64,000 nucleotides of DNA, taken from the NCBI GenBank assembly GCA_928212115.1, contig CAKMRJ010005634.1, forward strand, positions 127,963,143 to 128,027,142. Direction: 5' to 3'. Below the pieces are notes generated by a model. The model was not told the DNA's origin. It searched no databases and was given only the letters and a program-made list of their open reading frames with translations. Below are positions 1 to 11,501 of the stretch, in pieces. Source of the DNA: Lactuca virosa (Eukaryota > Streptophyta > Magnoliopsida > Asterales > Asteraceae). Each line of letters opens with the position of its first letter. The first letter of the stretch is position 1. The translations under genes were made by a program, and so were the position numbers.

Positions 1-452
1 GAGATGTTAGCTGAACGAGTTCGAAAGTCTAAAACCATTCCAGGGGATTATGTGACAGTGGGAGCACGGGACGTGTTTCGGGTAAGTTACCAAAGAGCCG
101 TTGGGTTTTGAGACTAAGACTGAAAATTCTCTCATGTTGGATGTTTGCTATGTTTGGAGAGTGTTAGTGGTCCTTGTGTATCTCTGGATCCCGGTGAGTG
201 TCCAAACCAGTTGAGACAGAGGATGAGTTGGTGGCGGGATTAGCCACGCTGAGTTGGAGCTAGTGGGAGCTTCAACTGGCCCTTCTAGTATTGATGATGA
301 TGGGGCGGCTACAACTAGAGAAATCAGACTAAGTTAGCTTGTTCTTTGGAACTGGAAGCCTAAAAGGACTTGGTTGTTTTTTAAGATTACTGGAGTAATT
401 GAGAGTTGAATGGCGGAGAAAAGCTAAGTTGTTCAGCCTCCAAGTGGGAGAT
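1..452 (+). mobile_element. 3' internal tail of an LTR retrotransposon
   Basis: This stretch lies directly upstream of an LTR and ends in a purine-rich tract (CAAGTGGGAGAT, 441-452), as expected of a polypurine tract priming plus-strand DNA. Only a short open stretch is visible at the very start, and it then breaks into stops, so I cannot assign a superfamily. It is the right-hand end of an element whose body lies outside the window. Confidence 0.6.
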
Positions 453-938
453 TGTTAAGATTTATGAAGTCTTGAACAATTGACAAGTTCCCTAGAGTTT
501 CAAGGGCCATAAATGTAACATTACATTTAACATTGAATTATGCAATTGTTGTCGCAAACGTTTGAATTAATATTCAAATGGTCCGTGGACAATTATTTAA
601 ATATTTGTTGGACGGCTAATGGTGAATGGCAAAATTTTCAGTCAATAATTGCGGCAATTAGTATGAAATTGAAGGAAAATTTACGGCCATTTGTAGTATA
701 AATATAGAGCGATGCAGCAGAACAACAAGCAGCGTAGAACAGCAAAAGTGCTGAGTGATATTACCATTTGTAATCTTATAGTGAGTTAATATAAAATCTA
801 GTTGCGCCCGTGGACGTAGGATTTACACCGAATCCGAACCACGTAAAATCCTTGTGTTCCATCTTGCTTTATTTCCTTCGTCTGTTTGTGTGTGTGATAG
901 TGTGTTTCCGCTGCGTGTACCCGGTCCGATTCCTAACA
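453..938 (+). mobile_element. 3' LTR of the left-edge retrotransposon
   Basis: The LTR begins TGTTAAGA and ends TCCTAACA, giving TGTTA/TAACA terminal inverted ends. A TATA box (TATAAATA, 697-704) sits about 245 bases in and is followed by a transcribed-looking leader. The polypurine tract precedes it and no primer binding site follows it, so it is the 3' LTR in plus orientation. It is 486 bp long. Superfamily is unknown. Confidence 0.75.
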
Positions 939-1140
939 ACAGATACATATGGTCTTTTTTGGCTGATGTGGAGCAAGGATTAGGAGTGTGCTCCATAAAA
1001 TTTCGACCTAACTACAAGATAGGAGTATAAGAAAGTACTTGGAACGTCAAAATAGAAAAAAATATAAAAGAAAATTACCCATAATAGGCGACCAATTGAT
1101 GAAACCTGTATAACTTGATATGAATAATGATGGTTGTTGT

Positions 1141-1413
1141 TTATTAGCTTATTGCTTATTAGCTTATTGTGGTGGGAATAAGCAGTTTTTTAAAAAGCGT
1201 TTGGATTATCTTATTTAGCTTATTCATATCACAATAAACAATAAGCAATAAGCATTCCCCCCATTGCTTATTAAAATCACCTTATTTAGCTTCCTACCAC
1301 AATAAGCTGATTTTTTAAGCTTCCCATCCAAACACTTCAACTCAGCTTATTGTGGTGAGAATAAGCAATAAGCAATAAGCAGCCACTTTTTTCCCTATCC
1401 AAACACCCCCTTA
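1141..1413. repeat. AATAAGC-rich MITE-like repeat
   Basis: The segment is built from repeated AATAAGC / GCTTATT blocks on both strands. It contains inverted segments such as AGCTTATTGTGGTGGGAATA on the left and AGCTTATTGTGGTGAGAATA on the right. It ends in CCAAACACCCCCTTA (1399-1413), a terminal motif common in plant MITEs. The matching left terminus is not visible, so it may be truncated. No coding potential. Confidence 0.5.
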
Positions 1414-2340
1414 GTCTTATGCCTATAAACCTACAATCACATAAAGGTATGAAACTTACAGCAAAATCTTGACCTAATAAAAAATTACTAGAAATCTTTC
1501 CTCTTTTTTTATCCATTAGAAAGCATGTAACTTTTTGGTTTTCAAAGGAGGATTTTATGTAGTTTTAATCTTTAGATTTATCTGTAACCAACTTGACCAA
1601 AATCAAAATTAAAAACCAAAATATTAAAGACAACTTGTATACAAAGTTTCTTATTGTTTTGATTTTTTTAGAATGCCTCACCTCCTCATGAGTTTAAAAT
1701 TAACATCTAAAACCCAATAAAAATATACCTTCAAAACCCCACAACATGATGAAGTTCAAGGCTATACTATATAGTTGACTAATTTGATGATGGTCATTGA
1801 AAATAATGGAAATAAAGAATCAGGTACAGAAGAGATTAAGATCAAAAGGATAGAAAAAAGAGATTATAGGAGTTAAAACTAACCTTTATGATAATTGATG
1901 CAGAATAGTTAGGAAAATGATCTGATCACAGAAAGTTCTAGATCCATCTGACCTGTGGATTACCATCATTCGGTCAATTAAAGGGGGAAGATTGGAAAAT
2001 TTGTTCGACCTTATTTCCAAACAACTACGACATTCGAAAACCTAAGAAAACCAAAATTTTATTGAAAATAGAACATGAAATCGACTTGCAAATTTAGAGA
2101 AAGGATTAGGGGCCATTTTTATTTTTCTTATAGACAGAGGGTTGAGATGTAACTTTAGAGAAGGAAGAGAAGTGAAACATGAAACTTGTGGAGGGAAATT
2201 TAGAGCCTAATTAACCTAGATAAAGATGAACTAGCAGGGGAGTTAGTGACAACCTACAGGTTTCTATGGATATGAAAGAGTAGGAAAATAGATGTAATAG
2301 TTTAGTATTTTAATATTTGATTTTCGAGATAATAAGAATC
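1414..2340. other. AT-rich intergenic DNA, nothing recognised
   Basis: AT-rich sequence with stops in all frames. I see no terminal repeats, gene fragments or RNA genes here. The short stretch 939-1140 is likewise empty. Confidence 0.5.
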
Positions 2341-3069
2341 AAATGTGATATTACATTTATTTGTTAAAAACGTCCTTTAGGCTCAAAAATTAACGTCCAA
2401 AAAGTTGTAACGTTTTCTAAGATGGTTCACGTACGTGGGTAGTACTCGTTAATGTGATCTCAATGATATAAGATTTGTAAAAATCTGACTCCAAAGGAAA
2501 GAGTTATGGATTTTATAAAAATAGAAATCAGCCGCATAATTAAAATTAATTACATCAAAACGGTACTTAGAGATTGGTTGAGTTTTGACTAAAAGTGCAA
2601 AAAGGAGTTTCATAATACTCCTCGAGATATAAACTTTAGGAAAAAGTTTTCCAAAAAAAGAGTCCATACGAGAGAGATATGATATTGATAAAATCATTTA
2701 TTTTTAACCCCGTTAGACACAAAAATGAACGTTACAACTAGCCAAAACAACCTAAAGGAGAGTTGTGATACCCATTGAGATTATCACATAAATATAGAGA
2801 GGGCTTAGATCGGAGCTCGCATGAAGAAGTTATGATTTTTGCAAAAATCTTTCATGCGTGTCAGGAGCGCATCTTTGCACGCTGCGCACCTGACACTGGA
2901 TACGAGTAGATTGCGAGAGACGTGTCCGAGTGGGGGAGTGACATGTGGAAGGTTCCGGATGTAGCCACGATTGTCACACGCGACGCGCAGATATTTGACC
3001 GGCACGCACCTCTAAAAGTCGACTATACATAGAGGGTTGTGTCATTCCTAATCCTCATACCCCTCAGAC

Positions 3070-3071
<2 letters not shown>

Positions 3072-3100
<29 letters not shown>
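3072..3100. repeat. (TC)n microsatellite
   Basis: An uninterrupted CT dinucleotide run located just after the TATA-like box of the LTR-like remnant, so it would be in the transcribed leader. Confidence 0.9.
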
Positions 3101-3103
<3 letters not shown>

Positions 3104-3581
3104 AGCTATCATCTGGAGCGATCCCCGAAGTCCTAAGCTCGATTCAACCCTACATCAAAGGTTTCACGCGACTAGAGTGAGTATACGACCCCTATTTTCA
3201 CTATTTTAAATGTTTTACAGGGGCAATACATGTTTATCAAATAGTTTTATCAAAATAAATTTATCGTTTTAAATATCAAATCATTTTATAAAGCTTAAAA
3301 CCTTAGGATAATGTACCTGTAGATACTATGCCTAATGTTAAGCTATGATATTATGCCTAAGAGATATGATGCCCGATAATCTAGAAATATATAATACCTA
3401 GATGTTATAATGACCAAATACTCTAGGATAACATAGTACCTAGAAATTATGTTGGTCAAATATAAGGATATGCAATGTACTTAGTTGTTACTCTGCCAAA
3501 ATATCATATTTTCAAATAACTATAATTAGGGTATTTGTATGAATACTTATATATACAAAATAATTATGAGATCAAAGATTA

Positions 3582-3739
3582 TAATTATCAAATATAAGAT
3601 AAAAGATTTATATTGTGATAGTTATAGGAAATCTCGAGGAATGATTAAGATGAAAATTTTTAACTATCAAATATAAGATAAAATATTTATATTGTGATAA
3701 TTATAGGAAACCCCTAGGAAGGATTAAGATAAAAAAATA
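3582..3739. repeat. Two tandem copies of a 79-bp AT-rich unit
   Basis: The unit starting TAATTATCAAATATAAGATA recurs at 3661 as TAACTATCAAATATAAGATA. Both copies contain ATTTATATTGTGATA and a TTATAGGAAA block and end near GGATTAAGAT or GATTAAGAT. Non-coding; probably local slippage or unequal exchange. Confidence 0.75.
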
Positions 3740-3790
3740 AAAGTTAATAGATAAAATATATATACGTAAGGTCAATGCGTTAGTGAGTTG

Positions 3791-4194
3791 TTAATTCATC
3801 CAAACGCCTTGATTAAATTCGACATTCCCCAAATATCTATAATTGTCTGCTTATCATCTTTAGTCTTGTTAAGGAAGTGTGTTTGTCTTTTTAAAGAAAT
3901 GTAATCCAAAAATAATTTATAATAAATACAATAAATGTTTGCGATATTGTTTTATGATATGTTCTATCTGTATGCCTCGGCCCAATCTCCCCTCGTTCGT
4001 ACCGCTCGAAGTTTCCGCCGTCGGTCAGGGGTATGATAGGAGTGGTACCATACTTCCTCATTTTTTCACACTCTCTTACCAAACACAATGAATTTTATAC
4101 CATGAAAAGAGGAAAGAGAAAAAAAGAGAGATATACAGAGGGAGGAAGAGAGAGAGAGGAGCACTCCCTTATTTTACCGCACAACCCAAACCGC
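3791..4194. other. Intergenic DNA, nothing recognised
   Basis: No gene or element could be supported. Two short overlapping ORFs on opposite strands near 3.9-4.1 kb have no recognisable motif and are probably chance. A purine-rich stretch (GA repeats, about 4101-4160) lies just before the hAT-like terminus at 4195. Confidence 0.4.
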
Positions 4195-4592
4195 CAGGGG
4201 CAAATTAATGTGGAGCCTGGGGTCCCAGGCCATCACTCTGTTTCGATTTGTTAGTGTATTGTTTTTTCTATTAGGTGCAAGGACTTCAAATTCGATTTCC
4301 ACGACGATTTTAAAGATCCAAAAAAAGATGATAATGTGTAACAAATGCTAGCCCAAAACAATAAAGAGATCTAGCCCAAATACAAAAAAAATTTATTAAC
4401 CCAATAACCCAACTACATTATTGTTTGTGACCCAAATTTTTAACCCAATTCCACTTACATAGTTACCCATTACGTATAGCAGATGAAGAAAGGAAGTTGA
4501 GATTAATTGTTGCTACTTCTTACTGGAAAGAAAAAAACGAGTGTCTTGCCCTTTCTGTGAAAGTTGCGACGTAGGAACACAAACCCCCATAG

Positions 4593-4637
<45 letters not shown>

Positions 4638-4662
4638 CAACTTCGATTCCAATCTGCCCCTG
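4195..4662 (+). mobile_element. hAT-like terminal segment, first of two tandem copies
   Basis: The unit opens with CAGGGGCAAATT and closes with AATCTGCCCCTG, whose reverse complement is CAGGGGCAGATT. These are short inverted ends of the kind seen in plant hAT elements. Between them lie non-coding blocks (TTCTATTAGGTGCAA, TGACCCAAATTTTTAACCCA) that recur in the next unit with a period of about 465 bp. It contains a poly-C tract. It lies just upstream of a hAT transposase pseudogene and may be its left end. Eight-base target duplications could not be identified. Confidence 0.5.
4593..4634. repeat. Poly-C homopolymer, 42 bases
   Basis: An unbroken run of 42 C residues. The equivalent place in the second tandem unit (about 5048-5064) has only short C runs, so the expansion is recent or is an assembly artefact. 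Confidence 0.9.
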
Positions 4663-5085
4663 AGGAGGATTCATGTGGATCCCGGGGGGTCCAGGCCACC
4701 AATTCGTTTCGGTCTGTTAGTGTAATTTTTTTCTATTAGGTGCAATAATTTCAAATTCGAGCGCCACTAGGATTTTAGAGGTCCACAAAATATGACAATG
4801 TGTAGCAAATGCTAGCCCAAAACAATAAAGAGAATTAACCCAAATACAAAAAAAAACTATTAGCCCAACAGCCCAACTACATTGTTAGTTTGTGACCCAA
4901 ATTTTTAACCCAATTCGACTTACCTAGTTACCCATCACGTATAGCAGATCAAGAAAGGAAGTTGCGATCAATCGTTGCTACTGCTTACTAAAAAGAAAAA
5001 AACGAGTGCCTTGCCCTTCTGTGAAAGTTACAACATAGGAACAAAAACCCCCCCACAACCCCCCTTCGATTCCAATCCACTCCTG
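4663..5085 (+). mobile_element. hAT-like terminal segment, second tandem copy
   Basis: This repeats the preceding unit with scattered differences. It starts in GAGGAGGATTCATGTGGATC, which matches the interior of the first unit's left end, and closes with AATCCACTCCTG. The following bases (5086-5384) are AT-rich and non-coding and could be the 5' leader or an intron of the transposase gene that starts near 5385. Confidence 0.45.
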
Positions 5086-5384
5086 GCTCAAAATATTTCG
5101 ATTATTAGCTTCAACTTCTAAGAGAATTCAATTTTGCTTGGCTCTCTCTTCAAACCTACAATGAAACAAGTGTTTATATTTTTAGGTTTATGAAATTATT
5201 CAAATTAGTTGTTTTTTTTGTTGAAATTTTGTTATTATTTACGTGAAATTAGTAATTTTTTACCTTAAAATTAGTTGTTTATTTGTAACTTGTTATTAGA
5301 TACTTATATTGTCCGACTTGTTTCCATTGAGTTGTTATATAATTGGATGGTTTACTTGGTTGATATTGAATTGTTAGAATAAAA

Positions 5385-5805
5385 TTGAGACTTTTTATTG
5401 GAAGAACGAGCATCAATGAATCAAGTGTTGGAGGTGGAGGATCCTCTAAAAGACAATGTTCAAATTATTTAAGTGTTGGAGGATCCTCTAAAAGACCATG
5501 CTCCTCTAATCAATCATTTCCTTCGGTTTATAATGTAAATCTACGAGGACCACAACCTACTACTACTCCAATTACAAGTGTTGAATTGAAGGATCTTCCA
5601 AAACACCTGAGAGACAGACCAAAGATTACAACTTACAATACAAATCAAAGAGATGAAATAAGAAGGGCATATTTTCTTCAAGGACCTTGCCAACCAAGGG
5701 GTCATACATTCCCTTCAAAAAAAATAGGTACAAAAGAAAGACATTTTGTTGTTAAGTAGTTTGATGACTATGATTGGTTAGAGTATAACATAAAAGAGAA
5801 CAAAG
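5385..5805 (+). pseudogene. hAT (ZMYM1-like) transposase, N-terminal part, broken
   Basis: The reading frame encodes a Ser/Gly-rich N-terminus followed by a segment typical of the TTF-type zinc-finger region of plant hAT-derived 'zinc finger MYM-type protein 1-like' proteins: DLPKHLRDRP, then RDEIRRAYFLQGPCQPRGH, then DYDWLEYNIKEN. A TAG stop at 5757-5759 splits the conserved block; the frame continues after it until GAGAACAAAG (5796-5805). No in-frame ATG precedes the conserved part, so the start is unclear. The gene continues at 51671-53747, beyond a large nest of insertions. Related fragments of this same exon occur at 10099-10294 and 10736-10821. Domain assignment is by memory of the family. 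Confidence 0.75.
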
Positions 5806-5806
5806 T

Positions 5807-8631
5807 TACAAATAAAATGACATTTAGTGGCATAGAAAAAGTGTCACTAAAAACCAAAAAAGTGCCACTAAAGGCCCCTAAGCAATCAGCGGCACAAAAA
5901 AAATGTGCCTCTAAAAGGTTGTGCCGCTGTAGCCTTTTTAGGTTTTAGTGGCACTTTTCGATTATACCACTATAGCACGTTTAGGTTTCAGTCGCACAAT
6001 TTTTATGCCACTATTTAACTGCTAAAATAAATATTATTTTTATGTTTAGCTACATTTTTTAACACAAAAAGACTATAGTAATAAAGTTGGTACTAATTTT
6101 TAAAATTTTAAATAGAATATCAAATAATAATAAAACAATTAAGATAATAAATTGAAAACACAATGTCGCTACTTCAATTCAAACTTGTCTAACAACAATA
6201 TTCTCAATATTTACAACACAGATGTCTTCAAAAAAAATAATAAGTTTAAATGTTGTGCTAGTACTCAAAACATAATGCTATCGAACTAAGCTAGCTAATT
6301 CTATTGTATCCTTCCTCCTATATAGCTTGGTTAAAAGGGAAAACTCTATAAACATCTCTGAAATGACAAAAAACAAATCAGGTTAAGAAAACAAAAGAAA
6401 CATGATAACTTCACATCATCCATCTATGAGGCGAAATCAAAACCTTTTCATTATGTATGGTACTAATGACATGTGCTTCATGGTACATTAGCATCCCTCC
6501 AAATGTTATGGTGACTAACATTCACATTAAAAGCAAGACAAAAGATATCAATACAAAAGATATAACGAATCAAGATTCTAACTTTTAAGTAAAACTTTTA
6601 ATTAAATCTTATGTACTTACTTAGACCAAGTAGGGACTGGTATATAGATATGAGAAACAGGGGGAAAATGCTTCTGGAAGTTTGAAAAAAGTCAGCATGC
6701 ACCAGTTTTAGGAATAGCTTGTACCGTTGCTATTCATTTATCTCTGATCAACTTAGAATCTTCCCCATATGCTAGCTAGCTAGCTTTAGTGTTTCCTCAA
6801 CCATCTTATTGCTTCCCACATTGGAAGATATTCACTGAAGGAAAATATGATATAAACATTAGAACACAACATAAAATGCAAATAATTATAAATTTTGAAA
6901 AGATGGAGGCTATGAATTGTTTACTTGATTAAACAAATCATAAAATCATGTGGGAAATTTCACTGTAAATCACAATTGAAAATAAGACAATTGAAGCTTA
7001 CATTGTTTGTCTCTCATGCCAAACATACTCCACATCCTACAACCAACCATACATACCCAATGATATTTTAACAAATTCAGATCTCCAAAACTGCCAAGAT
7101 TGCTTCCAATAGTCTTAATGGCCTACTCAATGCATGTAAAAAGCTAAAGGTGTCATGATATAGATCATTGAGAAAAAATATGATATGTCCAAGTATCAAG
7201 AATTAAAGCATGCCGTGCATGAATTCAAGAATCACAAATGGTTTCAGATGTTATTGAAAATGAAAAATATTAACATAATATTTACTTTCTATAAAATTTA
7301 TATAATTTGATTTCACCACGAGAAGGCAGTTTAGTTTCAATATGGGGTGGAAGAAAACTCGTCCAGTATCTCCACCTACAAGCTGAAAAAAATCATCATC
7401 ATATAGGTTCATATTTAAAGACCATAAATTACAAATTATGTGTCATCTTCTATAGCTCATTTAACCAATTAACATCTATTTATGTCTAAACCAGAGACAA
7501 GAACAACATACATGGAGGACTAAAAGGACAAAAAGTAGGGTTCAATCACCTCATATTGAAACTAAACTACCTTCTTGAAGTGAACTCAAATTATTTCCAA
7601 TTGATACATGATAATTGACAATGAAACTCTGAAAAAAATTGAGTTTATGTATTTAACTGGAATGACGAAAAGAATCATAAACAACATAATTCAAACAAAG
7701 TCTCTCAGAAACATTGATGTGGAGGATGTCCAATTTATAAAACGAATTTTAAAGAATCAAATACATTGAGGTTCATGAAATAGAAATTTACCCGTCATCA
7801 CTTGGTTAACTGTAGGCGTTAAACTATAAGAATTAGGGTTCAGTGCCCACCAGTATTGCTAAATGCAAGGGTTACTAGAAGTAAGAAATTGTTACCGATG
7901 CTCAGTGAAGTAGCTCGAAATCGTCAATGGCAGCTGGGGATTTCAACTCAGAAAGAAATAATGGCGGTTAAATATTAGGGATTTGAAAGAGAGACAGGGC
8001 AGCGGAAGAGAGTTAGGTTTCAGATGATGGGAAATGGATGGAAGATACGTACCTGAAGAACCAAAACAAAAACTTGTTGAAACGATAAATGATAATCCAT
8101 GTAATTTCAGTTCATAAACGCTAATACAGCTAACTGAAAGGAAATGTACCTTGTTGAAATTGGGTAGTAGGGTCGTTCCAACACACCAGTTCATCCTATT
8201 GATGAAAAGAAGTAGATCACAATGATGCAATTAGTAAAAACTAGAAAATACATGAACATAAATAAGTTACGTTTCTTAACTGTAAAGGGGAGGGATCCAA
8301 CTACAAGCCCTATGGTTGAGAGAAGCTGTCGGAAGTACTCGCCAATTATTCTTACGAACGAATGGCAAGCGGGTAGAGATCGATGAGAATTTGGGAAAGG
8401 AACTAGGTCATGGAACCGAGATTAAGGTATATGATCGAGACCAGTCCTTTTTTTTTTTTAAGTTTTGGGAGGGCGAAATGATCTACTAAATTAGGGGGAA
8501 ACAAGAGCGGGCAACTTGAATTTAGAATTTCCAAGGAAACAGTAGCGGGCTATTAGATTTTTGATGTATAGTGGCATAAAAACATTTGTGCCACTAAAAA
8601 CGTTTGCCACTAAATGTAATTTTGTTTGTAG
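5807..8631. mobile_element. CACTA-like non-autonomous DNA transposon
   Basis: The ends form inverted repeats of about 26 bases: TACAAATAAAATGACATTT at the left and, reversed, TACAAACAAAATTACATTT at the right, both followed by AGTGGCA. Subterminal regions are full of AGTGGCAC / GTGCCACT motifs in both orientations (5826-6010, 8570-8615), as in plant CACTA elements. Flanking AGT (5804-5806) and AAT (8632-8634) could be a 3-bp target duplication with one change. The terminal CAC of CACTA is missing at both ends. The interior has no transposase-like ORF, so the element would be non-autonomous. Length about 2.8 kb. Confidence 0.6.
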
Positions 8632-8634
8632 AAT

Positions 8635-8826
8635 TGTGAAATCCAATTTCACGGTCTTTTTAAAACCTTTTGTTTATTCTTATTTAAAACATTTGTTATT
8701 GCGGAATTGGTACCAAAATAGCCTTGACATGATGTAGTATCAAAATTAATACATTTTAGAAGATTTTATATTTTAAAAGCCTGGGATGTCATAAGTGATA
8801 CAAGAAACATAAGCATAAACGGAGTG
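8635..8826 (-). mobile_element. Family A LTR end, truncated copy
   Basis: It starts TGTGAAATCCAATTTCACGG on the plus strand and matches the left (plus-strand) end of the other family A LTRs through CATAAGCATAAACGGAG, where similarity stops. Before the CACTA-like insertion it would have directly followed the hAT fragment ending in AAAGT, the same junction seen at 10290-10300 and 10817-10827. Confidence 0.7.
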
Positions 8827-10098
8827 TAATGTCCTGAATTTTTAACCTAAAATTTTCATTTTTATTTATTTAAAATGTTCATTTATATCGGAGTATTTAT
8901 TACATTTTGAAGAAACATGATTGCGAATGCACGTATGTACAATCGAACATTGCCCTTCTTAAGAACCAATGAAGCTCCTGAAAAACATTTAAAAAATTAA
9001 CTACGTAAGCGGTAGGCTTAGTGAATTCCCCCAATATTACATATACCATAATACTTATACATACATACAAATAATGGCTTTCGTACTTTAATTGTTCCGC
9101 CATAAAATCTATGCCGGTGTATATGCTCCCATACTTATTTTGTTCTTCCATCAACCCTAACGACACAGACGCGGGTCTATAGGCTCCCTTACATTATTCG
9201 TTCCACCATAAACCCTCACTAACTTTTAAGCATACCAACAATTATGCACATAGATACTACACATTCGGCTTTACATGCACATAGAAAGTACACTATGGGT
9301 TCTACTCTACTGGATACTATATCCTAACATGCATGGATATATACTGGAATACATAATATAGTGAGATGAACTCACCTGGGCAGTTAGTTCGAAGATTAAC
9401 AACTATCCAAACGATCCTACTGACGAGCAACGAGCCTAACGAGTATTAACCTATAATACTATAATTTATTAGATCCTAAGGGAATCTGGTAATGTAGGCT
9501 AGACGTATCACTAATCCCAATGAATACTGATAGTTCTATCAAGTAAGGATCAGCTAGGCAGGACAGTTAGGTGGCAGGATCATTTTGGCATATAGCTTTT
9601 CTAAAATCCGACAACCAAGCCAACATGACCATTCTAGACACATCTCCCGTTAGTAGATCAATCAGTATATTAACTTGGAATTATTGATAAATCTTATTTA
9701 TAGGTTAATAATAATGACTTATTACTATAAATATAAGATACACTGAAAACAAAATAGTGTAACTTAACTTACAGAGATTTCGTAGACAAATTCCGGAGAT
9801 TGCACTGCCAGATGTCCGACCTGATAGCTACTAGTTGCTGGGCTCTCCGGGGCCTCAAATCTTCACCGAACTCTCCTAAATACTAAGGATATTTCAGAAT
9901 TATAACTTAGAACTTTGAGAGATAGGGTTAGAGGGTGTGAGGGAGATAATGAGGGTTGTTTCCGTTTTATAGGCCGTTCTTGGGGTGCACGGCATGCAAA
10001 AGTGGTGCACGTCGTTCATTTTAAGGTAACATCTTCCTAGACACTTTGTGCCACATGTCAAGCTCTCTGTGGTCCGCGTTTTCACCTTCTAGACCAAA
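8827..10098 (-). mobile_element. LTR remnant distantly related to family A
   Basis: The segment resembles family A LTRs in order but at lower similarity: GTAGATCAATCAGTATA..., the TATAGGTTAATAATAA block, and GTAACTTAACTTACAGAG. On the minus strand a TATA box (CCTATAAAAC, about 9964-9973) is followed by a leader, giving minus orientation. The left edge begins TGTAATGTCC, which could be an LTR terminus; the right edge is broken against the hAT fragment at 10099. No coding content. Confidence 0.5.
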
Positions 10099-10294
10099 GA
10101 GATAGACCAAAGTTTATAAATTACAATCTAAATCAAATAGATGAAATAAGGAGGGCATATTTGCTTCAAGGACCTTGTAAACCAAGAGGTCATACACTCC
10201 CTTCAAATAAAATAGGTACAAAAGAAATACGTTTTGTTGTTAAGTATTTTGACGACTATGATTGGTTAGAGTATAACATAAAAGAGAACAAAGC
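10099..10294 (+). pseudogene. Duplicated fragment of the hAT transposase exon
   Basis: This matches 5612-5805 closely: the RRAYLLQGPC block, the GHTLPS block and the DYDWLEYNIKEN block in the same order, again ending at GAGAACAAAG. The last five bases, AAAGC (10290-10294), equal the five bases right after the far end of the nest (51671-51675). This is therefore the hAT side of the family A insertion. A shorter copy lies at 10736-10821. Confidence 0.8.
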
Positions 10295-11262
10295 TGTGAC
10301 ATCCACAATTTAACGACCCTATTAAAACTTTTTGTTTATGCTTATTTAAAATATTTGTTATTGCGAAACTGATCCCAAAATATCCTTGACATGATGTAAT
10401 ATCAAAATGAAGGCATTTTAGAAGATTTTTATATTTTAAAATCTTGGTATGTCATAACTGATACAAGAAACATAAGCATAAACGAAGACTTACAAAGTCT
10501 CAATATACTAACGATCTATATCACCTTCAATCTCCCAGTAGATAATTACATTATCTATCAGTATCTTTGTATCGCTACCTGTGATACAAGGAAACTGAGT
10601 GGGTCAAGCTGGGAAACCTCTTGAGTACATAGGGTTTTCAACCCATCATATTATAATCTTTAATTATATATATTCTTTGGCATTCAAATAGCCTAAATAC
10701 CCTATGTGAGAACAATAAAAATCGATAGATTCTATAAAATAGGTACAAAAGAAATACGTTTTGTTGTTAAGTATTTTGACGACTAGGATTGGTTAGAGTA
10801 TAACATAAAAGAGAACAAAGTTGTGACATCCACAATTTAACGGCCTTTTTAAAACTTTTTGTTTATGCTTATTTAAAATATTTGTTATTGCGAAATTGAT
10901 CCCACAATATCCTTGATATGATGTAATATCAAAATGAAGGCATTTTAGAAGATTTTATATTTTAAAATCATGGTATGTTATAACTGATACAAGAAACATA
11001 AGCATAAATGGAGACTTACAAAGTCTCAATATACTAACGATCTACATCTCCTTGAATCTCTCAGTAGATAATTACATTATCTATCAGTATCTTTGTATCG
11101 CTACCTGTGATACATAGAAACGGAGTGGGTCAGGCTGGGAAACCTGGTGAGTACATAGCGTTTTCAACCCATAATATGATAATCATTAATTATATATATT
11201 CTTCAGCATTCTAATACCCCAAATACCGCATGTGAGAACAATAAAGATCGATAGATTCTATA
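10209..11262. repeat. Tandem duplication, two 527-bp units
   Basis: Units run about 10209-10735 and 10736-11262. Each holds the end of the hAT fragment, the first about 410 bases of the family A LTR, and the first about 31 bases of the sirevirus LTR (TGTGAGAACAATAAA... at 10705 and 11231). The unit therefore spans three different sequences and must have been copied after the sirevirus inserted. The junction at 10735/10736 joins TATAA of the sirevirus LTR to AAAATAGG of the hAT fragment, with A-rich microhomology. Confidence 0.85.
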
Positions 11263-11501
11263 ATAATGAAGTGAATTAAAGACAAGAACAATATTGATAA
11301 AAAATGTGTCGAATGATTAGATTAAAACAACTCTAGAAGAGTTCTCAAAGATGGAACTTTTCTGTGAGAGCATACAAAAATGGCGTAACCCTAATAGGTT
11401 ACATGCACGCTATATATAGACAAAAGTACGTAGGGTTTCCGAACATGGACATGCCCATTTCGGAATTATTCATTTGACACAACACATAATAAATCCTAAC
11501 A
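11231..11501 (-). repeat. Sirevirus 3' LTR
   Basis: 271 bp, the same length as the 5' LTR. It lies after the polypurine tract in the sense of transcription. Contains TATATATAG (minus: CTATATATA, about 11409-11418). Confidence 0.9.

Larger units (their letters stand above)
2341..3790 (+). mobile_element. LTR-like remnant with promoter and CT-rich leader
   Basis: The segment has the anatomy of a plant LTR: a TATA-like box (ACTATACATA, 3022-3031), then a (TC)n leader (3072-3100), then a GTGAGT donor-like motif near 3178. Its GC-rich part upstream of the TATA box (for example CACACGCGACGCGCAG) resembles the equivalent part of the family A LTRs further right, although the orientation is opposite. 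I could not place its ends or find flanking duplications. Identity as an LTR is inference. Confidence 0.35.

Noticed and set aside
2805..3005. 66-codon minus-strand ORF
   Set aside because: Overlaps the GC-rich promoter part of an LTR-like remnant; no recognisable motif.
3582..3739. Possible CRISPR-like direct repeats
   Set aside because: Only two adjacent 79-bp units without spacers, in plant retroelement-rich DNA.
4520..4702. Gly-rich ORF on the minus strand
   Set aside because: It is a translation of the poly-C tract and adjoining repeat; no real protein features.
7943..8230. 95-codon minus-strand ORF in the CACTA-like element
   Set aside because: No transposase or other family motif; Phe/Leu/Ser-rich and probably chance.
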